Source of the DNA: Ficedula albicollis
Lineage: Eukaryota; Chordata; Aves; Passeriformes; Muscicapidae
Direction: 5' to 3'
DNA: 64,000 nucleotides
Assembly: GCF_000247815.1 (NCBI RefSeq)
Contig: NC_021677.1
Span: 4,570,761 to 4,634,760 of the forward strand
This document shows, piece after piece, positions 26,701 to 39,900 of this stretch (position 1 is the stretch's first letter; each line of letters starts with the position of its first letter). The translations under genes and the position numbers were made by a program. The notes under the pieces were generated by a model, which worked only from the letters and a program-made list of their open reading frames with translations, had not been told where the DNA came from and searched no databases.

Positions 26701-29626
26701 GCAGTTGCAGGAATTAAAAATTCCTGATATTGATCGATTGCTCTCATTTTAATGACAAAACCCTCAAAAGTTGTGTTAATTTGCTTTACTTTTAATGGAA
26801 GTCTGGCGACCAGGCGGCATCGTTGAGGATCTGGGTACCCAGCGAGATATTTCTGAGCGACATTCTATGCAGGTGGGGACCTTTTTGGGGTTCTATGTTG
26901 AGGATGGACCGTGGTAAGATGTATCCAGGTGGAGCCATTACGGCTCAAATTTGAGGATATCAATTCACCTGTGGTTCATTGAGACTGTTAATGTGTTTAA
27001 ACCACGGTCAGGTGTAGGCTCTGAGCTCTTGGAGCTGTTTATTCAGGGAGGATGTTCAGTCGTAGCCGTACTGGGGGCTTTGGATGTTGCTGTGTTGGGA
27101 GAATGGGGTAACACAGATTTTGGGTCACTTGGGTTTTTTCTTTGTTTAAATGTCTCTGGCTGTGTGGTGATTTCCCCAGCAAACCTTACCTTTTTTTCCT
27201 TCTTGAAGTTCTTTTTTTTTTTTAATTTAATGCCAATTAATTTGGGTTAAATTAAATTTGTTAATCAATCCATCTCCACAGTCAGATATGCACTGTGATT
27301 AGAAAGTGAAACTTATTTTTACTGGAGATAGTAAGAATAAAATTCTAGGTCTAGGTATTCAAAAATCATTTGGTTTGTGGCTGACTTGGAATGGTTCTTT
27401 AAGCTTCCAGTTTTTTTTCTTCTTCTGTTAATATGTTTTTTCTAATATATGAAGCTTAATGTAGCTAACTTAGGCAGCGACACTAAATACCTATAACACG
27501 TGGTCTTAGGTTGCAGGCAGGTACTATGTACTACATACAAATAGATCTCACATGTTTCCCCAGAGAGGCTTTTTCATGATCGTTAAAGCTGGAACATTGA
27601 ATGCATATGAACTTCCAGAGACTGCACTTTTTCTTCTTATTATTTTCTTTTTTTTTAAATTTTTTTTCTCTAGTTGAGGGGACCTTTCATGTTGTCCTTA
27701 GTTGCACTGGTTATGTCATGCTATTCCAGCGTGGCATTACACGATGTGACTGATGCAGTCTCGTGTGTCACATCACGGTGAAATCACTGGAGGGAAAAAG
27801 TTTTCCTCAATGGGACTTAGGGATATTTTTAAAAATTGGGTTTTTTTTTTTGCTTGTGATATTTGTTGCTAAGGTTAGAGGCCATATATTGCTGTCAAGG
27901 TACCTGTTTGATTTCTGTGGCTGTTGGCCGCACATTTGGAGCCACAGATCAGGAGGAAATTCTGGTTCAAAATAAAATTTGAGGCCTTCTGTTTCTCTGT
28001 AAAATGGGTTAGATGTGTTTTTAGATTACTTTTAAATGGCAAAGCATTGCTGCGATCACCTGTTATTCTTTCCTGTGTTCTTTAGAAGAAAGAGAACTGG
28101 CTTGATGACCTAGTGCTTCATGGTGAGGAGCAGTGAGAGAGCATTTCAAGTGATAGGCAAAAGCAGTATTTCTACCTGTTTTCTTGTCAAGATTTTTGCC
28201 GTGGCATAACAAGGGATCTCAGCATGCAGAATAAGCACTTCCACTGTGTTGTGAGAAATCTATTTTTCATGCTGTTTATCCTTCAGCGGTAGGAGAGTGT
28301 CTGATGATCTTATTTATTAGTTATTTTGTTACATAGGACATAGATTTGGATTTTTTTGGTGCTTACCAGGCTTGTAACAACATGCAGCTAAATATGTACT
28401 CTTATACCATACTCAGCTAAGGTGGCTAAAATTGGTTTAATGTTTAACCTTTTTAGTATGAAATACAGTATAGTAAATGTGTTTTTCCTGGTGCCTGCTG
28501 ATATTGATCCCACCTTACAAATTAACTCGGGAGACTCTTTGTCTCTTGTAAACTTGTGCTTCTCAGTACAAAAAGAACAGCATTTTAAGCCGGTTGACTT
28601 GCTAAGCTGTGATTTTTGGGTGCTGGTCTGCTTTCTTTCCCAAGTAATAATAGAACCTATTTGTTCATGCATTATTGTGCTCAAGATTTTGGGAGGTGGC
28701 ATTCAGTAACTTTACAGACTGTGGAGAAAGATCCCTTGGTAACAGACCCCAGAAGAAAAATGAGTTTGGCTTTAGATCTGGGGCTCTGAACCCTGGAAAG
28801 CTGAGTTTTGTGCTGATCCTTGCAGACTTTAGTCAGTGTTGTTGCAGTAGCTTCAGCTCTGATGTACAATATTGCCATTCTGGGCTGGTTTTATGCAAGA
28901 AGCCCCAAAGGCTAGGTAACACTCTAAATAGGCATCAAAGCATTTAGAGAAGCTTGGATGAGGACTGTGGTATGTTCAAAACATATAATTATTGTATCAG
29001 TTCTTACTTGTGGCTCCTGGTGGTGGGCAAAGAACATCAGTAGCTATGTTTTCTCTCAAGCTGGTAAAAACTGCTTTTTTTCCCCCCTCTTCTAGGTATT
29101 TGTTTGAATACATAGAAGATGACAAGTGTGCATGGATGATTTTACGTAATCAACATCTTCTAGATTTGCAAAAGGCAATTATCACTGCGAAGAGTTTACA
29201 TTGATTTATGGGAGGAAGGTGGCCCATGAGAGGGATGCTGATAATATCAACACAGTGGATTAAATGCACATTTACACCTTTATTGACATATAAATTATCT
29301 GTGCCAGGAATGCACTGAAAAGGCTGCTGATGGAGCAATAATGTGGCACAAACTGCTGGGTCTGGATTCAGCTCTGTCATCCTTCTGTAACACACTTACA
29401 TGGAAACCTTCATCTGAGCTACTGTAGGATATAGAGCTCACAGAATGGCTGCTTGTTAGGATAATGAGCAGTGATGGCAAACAGGAATTTAGAAGAATGA
29501 TAAAAGACAATGGACGAGGTTTGAAGAAATTGTCTCGCCTTTTTAAAAATTATTTTTAGTTTTTTGTTCTTTATACTATGGATTTTTAGAGAAAGCTTAA
29601 AGAGGCTGGAAGAGTCTTTGTAGCAG
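26701..29626. other. Presumed first intron, no other feature
   Basis: T- and G-rich on the + strand with poly-T and poly-pyrimidine runs. A strong acceptor-like tract ends at 29,095. It opens a frame of about 36 codons to a stop at 29,204, but no donor follows, so I do not call an exon there. Confidence 0.4.
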
Positions 29627-29630
29627 GGAA

Positions 29631-29705
29631 ATGGAACCTGGCTCTGAATCCAGCCAACATAAGAAAAGAAAGACTGTGACACATGGACTGGAAGATCAAA
29701 AAAAG
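29631..29705 (+). CDS. Candidate first coding exon of an unnamed Lys/Ser-rich protein
   Basis: The exon begins at an AG at 29,588-29,589 (after a T-rich tract) or 29,625-29,626. It reaches ATG at 29,631 in strong context (G at -3, G at +4), runs 25 codons and ends at AAG|GTAAGT, a perfect donor, in phase 0. The peptide starts MEPGSESSQHKKRK and ends LEDQKK; a basic KKRK patch could be a nuclear localisation signal. It lies about 3.2 kb downstream of the CpG island, fitting the common arrangement of a non-coding exon 1 and ATG in exon 2. I do not recognise the protein. A chance ORF next to a cryptic donor is the alternative. Confidence 0.5.
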
Positions 29706-30052
29706 GTAAGTGACAAAAGGTGGGAACACTTTCTGCTTAAATTACTGAAGGCGATACAAGTGGCAGAAGAGCTCCACATATTGCTTTTATCACTTGCACT
29801 TGCTGCTCTCTATGCTCAGCCAGCTGTAGATCTCTTCTCCTGATTATATTTTAAAAAATGTTTGTCTTTCTCTTCAGCCTTCTTCCAATTTATGGAGCAA
29901 AGAGCTTAGGGAAGGGGAAATTGTGATATGAGTGAAAGGAGGGGAAGATCTCTAGAATTCTGTCTGTTTGTTGAGAAAGAGACATACAGTGCAAATGAAA
30001 TATACTGATTCTTACTGAGTCTGGCCAGATTATTGATTTATTTTAAGTTTGG

Positions 30053-30053
<1 letters not shown>

Positions 30054-30090
<37 letters not shown>

Positions 30091-30133
30091 CCCCTCCCCC
30101 CCCCCCCCCCCCTTTTTTTTTTTTTTTTTTTTT
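30054..30133 (+). repeat. Poly-T / poly-C / poly-T homopolymer block
   Basis: 37 T are followed by a 22-base C-rich core (one T interruption) and then 21 T. The tract is symmetrical, which is unusual. On the minus strand it reads A-run, G-run, A-run, so it may be a retroposon tail or microsatellite whose lengths are unreliable. Confidence 0.95.
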
Positions 30134-31753
30134 CTCTTGGTATCATTAGTGGAGTGGTTAGAAAAATGTTTTCTTGGCATTTGGTGTTTTTATTTGCTGA
30201 GAATGTTGTGCACTTGTCAGTGTCCTCATTGTCCTGGTAGGACTGTTTGCATTTTGCTGTAGTTGCTCGATGCAATTTTCGCTTGAATCAAAAGGTACAG
30301 TGGAACGTGCTTAATGTCAGATGTTGGCCCTTATTTTTGCACAAGTGCTTTGTGGCAGCTCTGTGTGTCAGGTGGTGTTGTGTTATCCCATCCTAATGGG
30401 TGGTGCACTTAATTGACCTAAGTGAAGTCCTTATCTCAGGCAAAACTGTAGCTTGTGAACAAGCTGTGACTCCAAAGTTGTTTTGTTGGCACCAGTCAAG
30501 CAAACTAAAACTTGACATGTTTCTGCTGTATAAATCATTGATGTCATCTTCTATGCAGAGTTGATGTGGGATAGAAGACGCCATCTTCAGCTCTGTGTGG
30601 AGAGCTTCTTTCCTCTGATTTTTATTTCAGTTGAAAGCTGAGTTAGAAAAAAAATTGACCATCAGCTATTATTTTGCTGCTCAACAGCACTGCCTGATTT
30701 CAGGGAGAGGGAGGTTTGTGTCACAGTTTCATCAGGTCTGCTGAAGAATAAAAATGGTTTCTCTGTCACCCCATTAGAAATCTAAGCAGCCTGGAAAACT
30801 TTCAGAAATTGGATAAAATGCAGCTGCTTGCTTGGAGAGAAATGGCATTTGGGGAACATTTATTTGGGGAACAAAATAAAACTCCTGAATGTATCTTAAT
30901 TGCACTGAGCATGATCTAGTAACTGACAAGCTGCCAAGGTCTCCCTTCTGCTTTTTTCAAGGAAGCATTTTGGGACTGAAGTAAATCAATAAGGGTTGAA
31001 ACAAAATCCTTCTATCAAGTTAATTTCTGGAGGCTGCTAGAACACATTTCCCCCCCCACCCCTCCTTAAATGTAAAACATTGTACTGCCTGTGGGGTGTG
31101 ATGGGAAAAACATTTGCGACCTGTGACACTGAAGAACGCTGTAATTGTTTTGATGCACCAAAAGTAATGTGCAATTATGTCTGTCTCTCCTTGCTGATAG
31201 GTATGGGAGCCTACATCTCCTGTCTGATCCTGGCTCTGGGTGTTTGGTGCACATGTAGCATGGGGCCTCTGAATGTATAATATAACCCCAAGTGAGGCTC
31301 AGTGGCAGCTGGGATAACATCAATTGGTCATGCTTTGCTGCCATTAATTTTAACTTGAACTCTAGCTGTCATGGAGATTATTAAATTTATAATGATATAT
31401 GTAAGATCCATTTTAATGACTCTGCATGCTTGGGTGATCTCTCTCACTTCTGTTTGCAAAACAAGTCTTAATAGAGTATTACATTTCATTTCCTATAGAA
31501 TTTTTCAGGGAAAGGTTACTGATGACAGCTTTGCTTTGACTTATGCTTACTGGGGAAAATCAGTTTGGAATAATAATAATGTTGATGTAACTCAGTTGTT
31601 GTTATGATGGAGTTGAATAGTAATGTAAACTTCAGTGTTTCTAAGCTTAAAATTCTTAGATTTCTGATAGGGAAAGGTGTATGTGTGATCAAGGGCCATT
31701 AAAATTAATCATCAATAGACACTTTTTTGTTATTGGAAATGAGGCTTGTGCAG

Positions 31754-31785
31754 GAAAGAATAAGACCAAGCTCATTTTTAATCAG
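31754..31785 (+). other. Weak candidate 32-base exon, possible alternative to the next exon
   Basis: CTTGTGCAG at the left border and ATCAG|GTAAGTGC at the right give a usable acceptor and a strong donor. If entered in phase 0 it is open (ERIRPSSFLI) and leaves in phase 2, exactly like the 35-base candidate at 36,158. Using both would break the frame, so at most one is in a given transcript. The acceptor's pyrimidine tract is poor. Confidence 0.15.
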
Positions 31786-34700
31786 GTAAGTGCATTATCT
31801 TTTTTATCACCATGTATTACATAGAGATAAAGTCAACTGTTGTTAAGTGTTTCTGAAGTAGCAAGAAATCAGTTTGTGTGTGTGCACTCTTCGATGATGG
31901 ATTTAGCTTGTCTTTGCCAAGTAAAATACAGAACACTGTGTCTGCATTTGAGGTGTAGAAATAAAGCTTAGTTTCCTGTTTGTTCTTTTTTTAAAAATGT
32001 ATTTTAAAGTATCAACTTAGTAGCTATATTGATTAAAGCAAGACAAGATTTAGTATTTGTGCTTGTTTTTTAGAGGGATGGGGTTTTTCTTTTTATGTAT
32101 TGACTGATCTTCAAGAACTCAAAACTGGGCTGCCTCTGACTTTGCGGAAATCAGCCAAAGCAGGTTCTTCTCACTCATCACAGCTTTCCAGGCTGACTTT
32201 AAAAGGACTCGTATTAATCTTTGGGATAGCAATGCAGCCATCTACATATCTTAAGTTGGCTCTAGTGGGAATTACATAGCCAAATTCCATGTAACTGGTA
32301 ATGTACAAGTCGTACAAGTGAAGAATTTGATCAACCGTATAAGCTGACCATCTGAAGGTAGCAGGATTACCAACAAGAATACTAATGTGAATAGTGAGCA
32401 GGCTTTATGCCAGGGTATGACCTTGGCAACAGTCTTTAAATACAAGAGTAATACAGGTGATGCATCAGACTTTTTGTCTGTAAAGGTTGTGTGTAGGGTA
32501 TTGTTTTGGAATAAAATGGATTTTCACTCATGAGTAGTGAATTCAGATATTTACTTTTGGTTTTCCTTGAAGAAGAGATTTAAGGTAAAAATTGCTGCTG
32601 TAATAATCTAATTAGATATATTTTCACATCCTGTATCATGAAAAATTTAGAGCTGCCCTGTGTTCTGATAAAATGTGTTTTCTTCTGATGATTGAAATGA
32701 AGTATTTCTTCAGTTGATTTCCATCCTTCATTCCCCCTTCTTCTTGACTTTTCATTCAGGTCCATAGTTCTAAGTTAATGGGACATCCTAAAGAAATGCG
32801 TATGTGCAATAGTGACAGAATTGTCTTCTGCTCTGTCTGATTGAACCCTCTTTGACTGAATGATGAGTAAAATGAAATTGTGAAATGCATTCAGACTTTG
32901 AAAGGATCTCTGTAAACATGTATTTTATGCTTAGATGTGCTCTATTGTCTCTGCTTAACTTGTGATTTTAATTTTTTAGAGATTTATTTGCTCTTACGTG
33001 GTGTACTGGGCTGGTTTGTTTTAGGAAGGATTGTGTTTGGTTGTCAGCAGCACAGAAAGTGGCACGGTAGTAGTGCACCTCACAGGCTTATAGGTGGTCG
33101 ATTTGTTTTGTACATGGGTTTATGGGCATTTTTGATTTTTACTGCATAAAAAATTGTCACCCTGGACTTTGAAATAACTGTTCAAGCTCCCTGGGGATGC
33201 TGCCACGGAGGCAGTGTGTGTCTGACACTGCACCTTGGAAAGCCAAACTGATTATGGTCTTCTAGTATTTTTTCCCCCTTCTGCTACTATTGTAAGTATT
33301 CTCAGCTTTTTTTTTTTATATATTTTTATTCTAATTTTGAATGAAAAATCTGTGAGCTGCAGTTTTACAATGTTACAAGCAGACTAACACTGTTTTCAAG
33401 GGACATCTTTCTCTCTTCACTTGTTTTTGTTGGTGCAGTTGCTGTGAAACCCGTGACTGAAGCCATATGCTTTAGCTTTCTTCTGGGTTTGTGCTTTTCC
33501 TGACTAATTATTGATACACTTCCCATTTGCTTGAGGATGCTCTGCTGCTACCTTTATATCGAAGTCAGTTTAAAGAGCATAAGTAGTCTCACATGTATTG
33601 ACCCGCTTATACTGAGGATTTGTGTTGTTTAAAGCAGGGTAATGGTGGCTGAGTACCGTGTTTATTAGCAGAATTTTGTGCTAAGACATTAATGCAGTTG
33701 GGTGCTGTGCTGCTGAGCCAGTGTGGAAGCACTCAAGTATAACCATTTATAAATTGCAGCAAGACTGGGCTTATGAAATTACAGCAAGCTGTGTTGTGGT
33801 GTTTTGATAATTTAGCTAACTGGATTTTTATGGAAATACACATGAAATAAAAAGCCACTGAGAAGGAGAACTGAAAAAATGTCAGCTTCTCCTTCATTTT
33901 TAAAACCTTCTGTAAACATAACAATCTCTGTAGAATTTTAGTTCCTGACTAGATTTTGTTTTTATTACAGTAATTAAGATTGTTAATAAATTGACTTTAA
34001 ACCATATAACCACAGAATCAGATTTTAGTTACGTGAATGTGCCTTGGTGGTGTGTCCAGGGCTTGGCTTCTGCTTTAAGGTCATAAGTTTCCTGCTCTTT
34101 GACATGCTTCTGTAACTCTTTTTTTGTGAGTGTGTTCTCTGTGACAATTTTAAACCACTCTTCGCTGAGAAATTGGCTCAAAGAAACAGGTAGTTGTGTT
34201 TGTTTCAGTGATGCAGATTTTCACCTAATGGTTGCTACAAGGTAATTTGTTCTATTTTATCTGGAAGTTATTTCTACAGTGGTTTTAATGAGAGTCATAG
34301 AAGTGTGATTTGGTATTTCCAGCCCTATCCCAGTCAGACCTTGCTCATGAAGAAATTTTCCATATTGTCAAAAATGTTTATGTAGTGTAAACAAAGGATC
34401 TTGCTTATTCAGCTGGTGTCTTTTGTAATCTTTGTCTAGTTAAAAGAATTTGTGAACTTTTTAAGATTCAAGGGTGATTTTTCTCCAACTTGTGTAGGTT
34501 TGTTAGGATGTGATACAAAGGGTCTGTGGTGATGTCAGCCAAAGATTAGACTGCAAGTGGTGAACTTCATGTGCCTGGGGACTCTGTGGCAAAGTCTCTA
34601 GTAGAACTGACTCGTATAAATCGGTCAGTCTTTCATATCCTTGCCGTGACCTTTCCCCATGTCTGTGTTACTGTACAGTGAAAAAAAAGCTCGTGTGTGA

Positions 34701-36157
34701 TTCCTTGAGGTCTTCGGCTTGCCCACATTTTTGAACTCTATCTCTGTTTTGTAAAGTGAGTAAACTATATGTGACACAGGTACATATGCTATTTCTCTTC
34801 CTCATACCAAGAGAAGTTCAAAAAATATCTCCAAAAATAACTTGACTAAGGAGTTTCAGCTGAAGTTCCAAGGACGTGGGAGAAATACCCATGTGCAAGC
34901 AGATGGCTAAAGCCATGAAGGACAATTCTGGCTTTTCATATGAGCTGTGGCTTAAAGTTCCTTTGAAAGGGAGGGAATTAAATTGATCAGGAGATGAAAC
35001 CAAGTAGCTGATGAAATGCATAAACAACAGCTGCTTATGCTGTGGCTCTGAAGTGATGGAAAAAATGCGAATGAAGCATTATGCTACAAGGATAGGACTC
35101 TGGAAATCTCTGTGGAAAACATCTGTAATACCTTTTGCAAATTTGCTAATGGCACTCTTTAAGCAGGATGCCCAGTTTTGAATCTATACCTTAACCAAAA
35201 AGAGAATGTGGAATGAATTACAATATGCTTGGGAGAGCCTGATGTCCACCTTCCCCCAAATGAACAAAAAGCAGAACAATTGTTCTTGAGGATTTATTCC
35301 AAAATTCTGGCAAGCATGCCTCTGAAAATGCTTGTATGATAGACAGTTTACACAGCAGATAAGTGCAGATTTCACTGTAAATGGAACTCTACAAAATCAG
35401 ACAGAAATTATTTCTGTTTGCTGGAACTGTCTTGAATAAGATGAAAGAGTTGATTATTTCCAGTCGTCAAGAAGTGAGGATCAGTGCTGATGAGGATTTT
35501 ATATGGCACCCCTGGCTCTGCTCATGCTTGGAAGAACTTCCCTGCTTGCATTTGTGTCTATCTCCACAGCATGTAGTTTTAAACTGGCTTTTCCCTGCCT
35601 CTTCCCTGATGGTAGGTTAAGACTACGCCAGTGTGATCTGCTCATTCAAATCCTACAACAGTGTCTGGTGTGCTGTACTGCCAGTGGCACAGATCAATAG
35701 CAGCTCTTTCAGAGCTGGACAGAAACCCAGCAGCATGATGCATCAGCTGCTTGCCTTGTGTGTAGGGAAGAAATCCAGCCCTTTTTCCAGCTGCTGCTCC
35801 TGTCAACAGGCCTTAAAACCCTAAGGCATTGCATATGATTATTGTTCTTATCTTGGATGTCTATGAGTATTAATGGTCATAAATGAGCTGGGATATTTCA
35901 AAATTTAGCCAGGCATCTTGATTCTGTGGAAAATCTCCAGTCTGGGATGGGTTATATATCCTGTCTCCTCTAGTTGGCTTTAGGTTGCCTTGTCTTGGGC
36001 TCTTGTGAGTGTGGGCTGAACAGTGAAAGCTGAATATGATGCTGTAGCTGTGGCTCTGTGCATTAGTGAGCTTCTTAGTCCAGTTTTCCACATCCTGTGG
36101 TACAAATGAGGATTATATAGCTAAGATTGTAATGGCTTCATCAATCTAATTTCACAG

Positions 36158-36192
36158 GTAATGAAACCAAAAGGCTCAAGCAGTAAATACAG
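36158..36192 (+). CDS. Candidate 35-base coding exon (second coding exon)
   Basis: Acceptor CTAATTTCACAG and donor TACAG|GTAAGTGC bound 35 bases. Entered in phase 0 from the exon ending at 29,705 it encodes VMKPKGSSSKY plus AG of the next codon. It leaves in phase 2, the phase needed at 57,267. The peptide continues the Lys/Ser-rich character of the preceding exon. Another frame contains stops, but over 35 bases this is limited evidence. Confidence rests mainly on the good donor and the phase agreement. Confidence 0.35.
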
Positions 36193-36559
36193 GTAAGTGC
36201 TATGTAGTGTAGGGTGTATTCAAGGGTGTATAAGAGCACTTTTTTCAAAACAGAGTTAACTTCTGATATTAGAAAGGATTGTAGGATGCTAGAGGGAACT
36301 CTATGCTTAGTAAAAAAATTATTCTATTACTAGTTAGATTGTAAAAAAAAAAAATTACTCCTAATACCAGAGTGTTTCTGGAAATACTTCTGCAGCTGTG
36401 AAATGCACTTCATCTCTCATTCTCTTCTTTTACAGTGGTTGAGCAGAAGTTTTTGTATTTTCCTTATTCTTTCTGTGATTAAGAGGTAGCAGACCCATGT
36501 TTTCTGTGCCATAGGATGCGTTTCACCTGATGGCACTGCTTCAGGAGTGTCCTGCTTTA
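36193..36559 (+). other. Presumed intron, nothing identified
   Basis: T-rich sequence with short A runs, no feature recognised. Confidence 0.4.
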
Positions 36560-36990
36560 GGGGACATTTGAGAGGAGACCTCCAAAGGGATTCCTCCAGA
36601 AAGCAGACTCAAGCAGCCCCTCCCCCAACTGATTTGGGAAAAGAAGGATTTGGGGTTTCAGTCCAGAGCAGGTTCAAACAATTCTAAGAAAAGGAAAAAA
36701 AACCCACAATCCAGTGAACTTCTCTGCCTCAGCTAGTCAAAAACTAACCAAGAGCAAAAGAGACCTCTCTCCTGCCATCCACTGCAGCCAGCACAGTCAG
36801 TGTGAAGGATGCAGGGGAGCATGTGCAGTCTCTGATAACAAACTCTGCACCTCTTCTCTCCCCCTTCACTCTTGGAACCAAGCTTAAAGTTGCAGAACTC
36901 AATATCCAACACAAACAGAACGGACGACTGGGGATATAAGCATCACAAAGTCACCCCAGGACAAGGAGCCAGCCTGCTTCCCAGCCTTTA
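36560..36990 (-). mobile_element. Probable antisense-inserted repeat (LTR-like), family not certain
   Basis: Composition inverts abruptly: the + strand becomes A/C-rich within a G/T-rich domain. On the minus strand the segment reads like a TE with a TATA-like GCTTATATCC near its 5' side and several G-rich stretches. I have a faint recollection of a similar bird LTR but could not confirm ends or a target duplication. A host antisense exon is less likely because no long open frame is present. Confidence 0.35.
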
Positions 36991-39900
36991 CACATGGGAA
37001 AAGTCCAATGGAATTTACTGAGTGTCAGAAGACTCAGTGTTGCAAAAATTAGTTCTATGTCCTGTGCATTTAATAGGACAGATGTCTCTGTCTGTTACAT
37101 GAAAGGTACAAGAAGGCAAACACTGGAGGTTGTGTTTTTAATTACTTCTATAAAGCAAGTGTGACTTTCAGATAATATACATTCTAACTCATTAGTGTGT
37201 AGTTTCCCAACACACCTCCTTAGAAAAATGTTCATTATTATTCAAATGGCTACCCTCTAGCTTTAAAGTAATTGTTGCTTGGAATAGTGTGTGGGCCATG
37301 GTATAAAATAGTCCAAAACTTAAATAGCTGGGAAATTCAAATTGGACAGTCAGACATTGCCTCTCATTATGTCTGTGCCTGGAAGCAAATTTGATATCCC
37401 TGAGACATGCTATCTGTTGTGATATTCCTGGTGAAGGGAGTGGTAGGAAAGGGAATGGGGAAAAGGAGGAAGGAGTGTACAGAAATAATCTCTGTGATAA
37501 TTCAGACTTCTTTATTAATTTTGGGGTGTATTGCAAAGCTTGGGGTCTTCCAGACCTCACGATCTTGCAAAGGGAGGCATTAGGGAGAGACAGACGTACA
37601 TTGGGGGTTTTTCTGGTTGATTATAGTCTAATTTGACAGTTATGGTATAGATTTATTTATGCTTGCACCCTGCAGCAATTCATAACTTTAAAGAACAAAT
37701 ATTGGTGACATTTTCCAGTAGCAGCAAAGCTCTGATATATTCTTTAACAAAGAAATTAGCTTTCTCTGTTAAAGTGTAGATCCAGTACAACAGACAACTT
37801 GAAGCATATTTACTGGAAGCAATGCAGATGAAGAAATTCTTGATGAGTGTGACAAATGTGTATTTCTTAGGTATACCTGCTTGAAAAACATCATGTCTGT
37901 GCATTCATATTCATGTGTTACTTTCAAAGGATGGTTAAGATGAATACTTAAAATGTAACAGAATCTCGCCATAAAACAGGTGTGTTACAGATTGAAATGG
38001 GTATTTTCTTCTAAAATTGTTTAAGGTCACATTGGTCTAACTCTAAAATAACTGATAGGAGACTGCTGGACTAAGTGAACTTATTCTCCCAGCTGAATTC
38101 CTTTGTAATGCAGTATCTTATTATTGTTTTCTAGATCAAGTCATAATTTCCCTTTGCAGAGGAAGACTGGAAGGGATAATACATCTGAGTTTCTAGCCTT
38201 TTCTTGCACAAACCGTTTTGCCAGTCAGTCCACTCTGGTTCTGTTCTTTACCTGGCAATGCAGCATAACACAGAGGAAGGGTGTGGCAGTGACCCACGAT
38301 CTCATTATGGGGAGATGGAGCCAGTGTAGATAGCTCAACCTTTCTCCAACTGCTCAGGAGTCTACTGCAACTTCTGGTGTGAACCAGACCCATTTTTGTG
38401 AGACTGAGAGACTCCTGCAACATTCCCATGGAAGTAAAAGTCAGTGAGAGGATGGACATAATTTTGTGGTAGAGTGAAAAAAAACCTTGTCTTTTTTGTG
38501 GTAGAATTATAAAAATCCTTTCTTTGCAGAAGACTGTCTTTCATCCTTTAGAAGGAAATGATCTGGCTTACAAATTAGCTTGTCCTTGCAGCATTAGGGA
38601 AAAAATAGCATGTTATTGAAGACTCTGATTCCTTTTCTTGCTAACAGATTGTGATGCGTGAATGTCTCTTGAGGCTATTGCACATTGATGGTAATAAATA
38701 TGTACTCAGACTTGTGTAGCTATTTTTCAAGTATTCTGCACTAGAAAAAGGGATTGTATTCAAAGGAGCTGAAAAGCAAGAGAGTAGGTTCTGAGATCTG
38801 ATAACAGTTGAGAAATCGATAGAGATAAGGTAGGCTTGTTATAAAAAACCTCATAGGTGGAAAATAAGAATTCTACATGCTACAAGCATTTAGCTTGCAG
38901 TTTATTTTCTAAAGTCTTTCAGTTCTTCATTGTGATGACAGCAGTGACTATCAGATCCTCAGTTACTTGGAGGATTTGTTTTGGGTAAACAACATACATC
39001 CAATATGATTACTCCAAAAAATGTAACAATGAAGATGGAATTGCCTGTGTTATTTCATTGTCGCTCTCTGAAGTCTCCTAATTCAGTTGCCTTGTTTTCT
39101 TCATTAATGTTTGCTGTATCATGTCAAACGAGGTAATGAATTTTTAAAATGTCGTCAGTTTAGTACTGTGATACTCAAAATTTTTAAGGAAGTCCTGTGA
39201 ACACAGTTGGAATGATAGTAGTTAGACACTGGAGAGATCACAGAATTGCAAGGCTTAGGGTAAGGGAACTTTTAAGGATTGTAGTTAAATTTTTTGTGAT
39301 ATGAGTAGGAACTGGACCTCAGTTGTTCTATTATTGTTCCATTGGTTCATAACATGAACATTAAACTAATCAAACAAAAGCTAGATGGTGCTAAATCAGT
39401 TATTGATAGTGTGCCCTTCCATATCAGCCTTGATCAAAATCAGCATAAGATATTAGAAATGAATGAAAATTGCATCAGCCATATCTTAATCGCATAGTGT
39501 TTGAATTTTAATATTATTTAGGCTGATAGCTCACATTCTGTGAATGAGACCACCACAAAGCACCAGAACATATCTTTATTTCAAACATTTAATTTTTGCA
39601 GGTCTTAAATACTGCATTCCATTGATGTGAAACTCATATTAATCTTATGTGCTGGTTGTCTCTTTAATTTACCTTCCAAACTGGCATAATTTTGATTAAT
39701 ATGCTGGCTGCTTGAGCTCAGGCTCGGCAATAGGAAGAGCCTGTCTTCAAACTCCTTTTCCTTTAAGATGCTTGACTAAATAAAAGGAAGATTAGTTATA
39801 GTGTGTATGTGTTAGGACTGGAATAAAATATTCATAAATATTTATCAGGTGGGGAAAATAAATACAGGGGCGCATCCTTTTAAAACTCAGATGACATGGC

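Larger units (their letters stand above)
29706..36157 (+). other. Presumed intron, T/G-rich, with homopolymer block
   Basis: No further convincing exon except a weak 32-base candidate at 31,754-31,785, listed separately. The + strand is rich in G and T throughout. The T37/C/T21 block at 30,054 is listed separately. Confidence 0.4.

Noticed and set aside
29096..29204. Frame beginning YLFEYIEDDKC after a strong acceptor
   Set aside because: Peptide looks plausible but no donor follows and the stop comes after about 36 codons; not enough to call an exon.
39225..39290. Possible CR1-like remnant (GATCACAGAATTGCAAGG...)
   Set aside because: Resemblance to the CR1 3' end is too short and diverged to support by eye.
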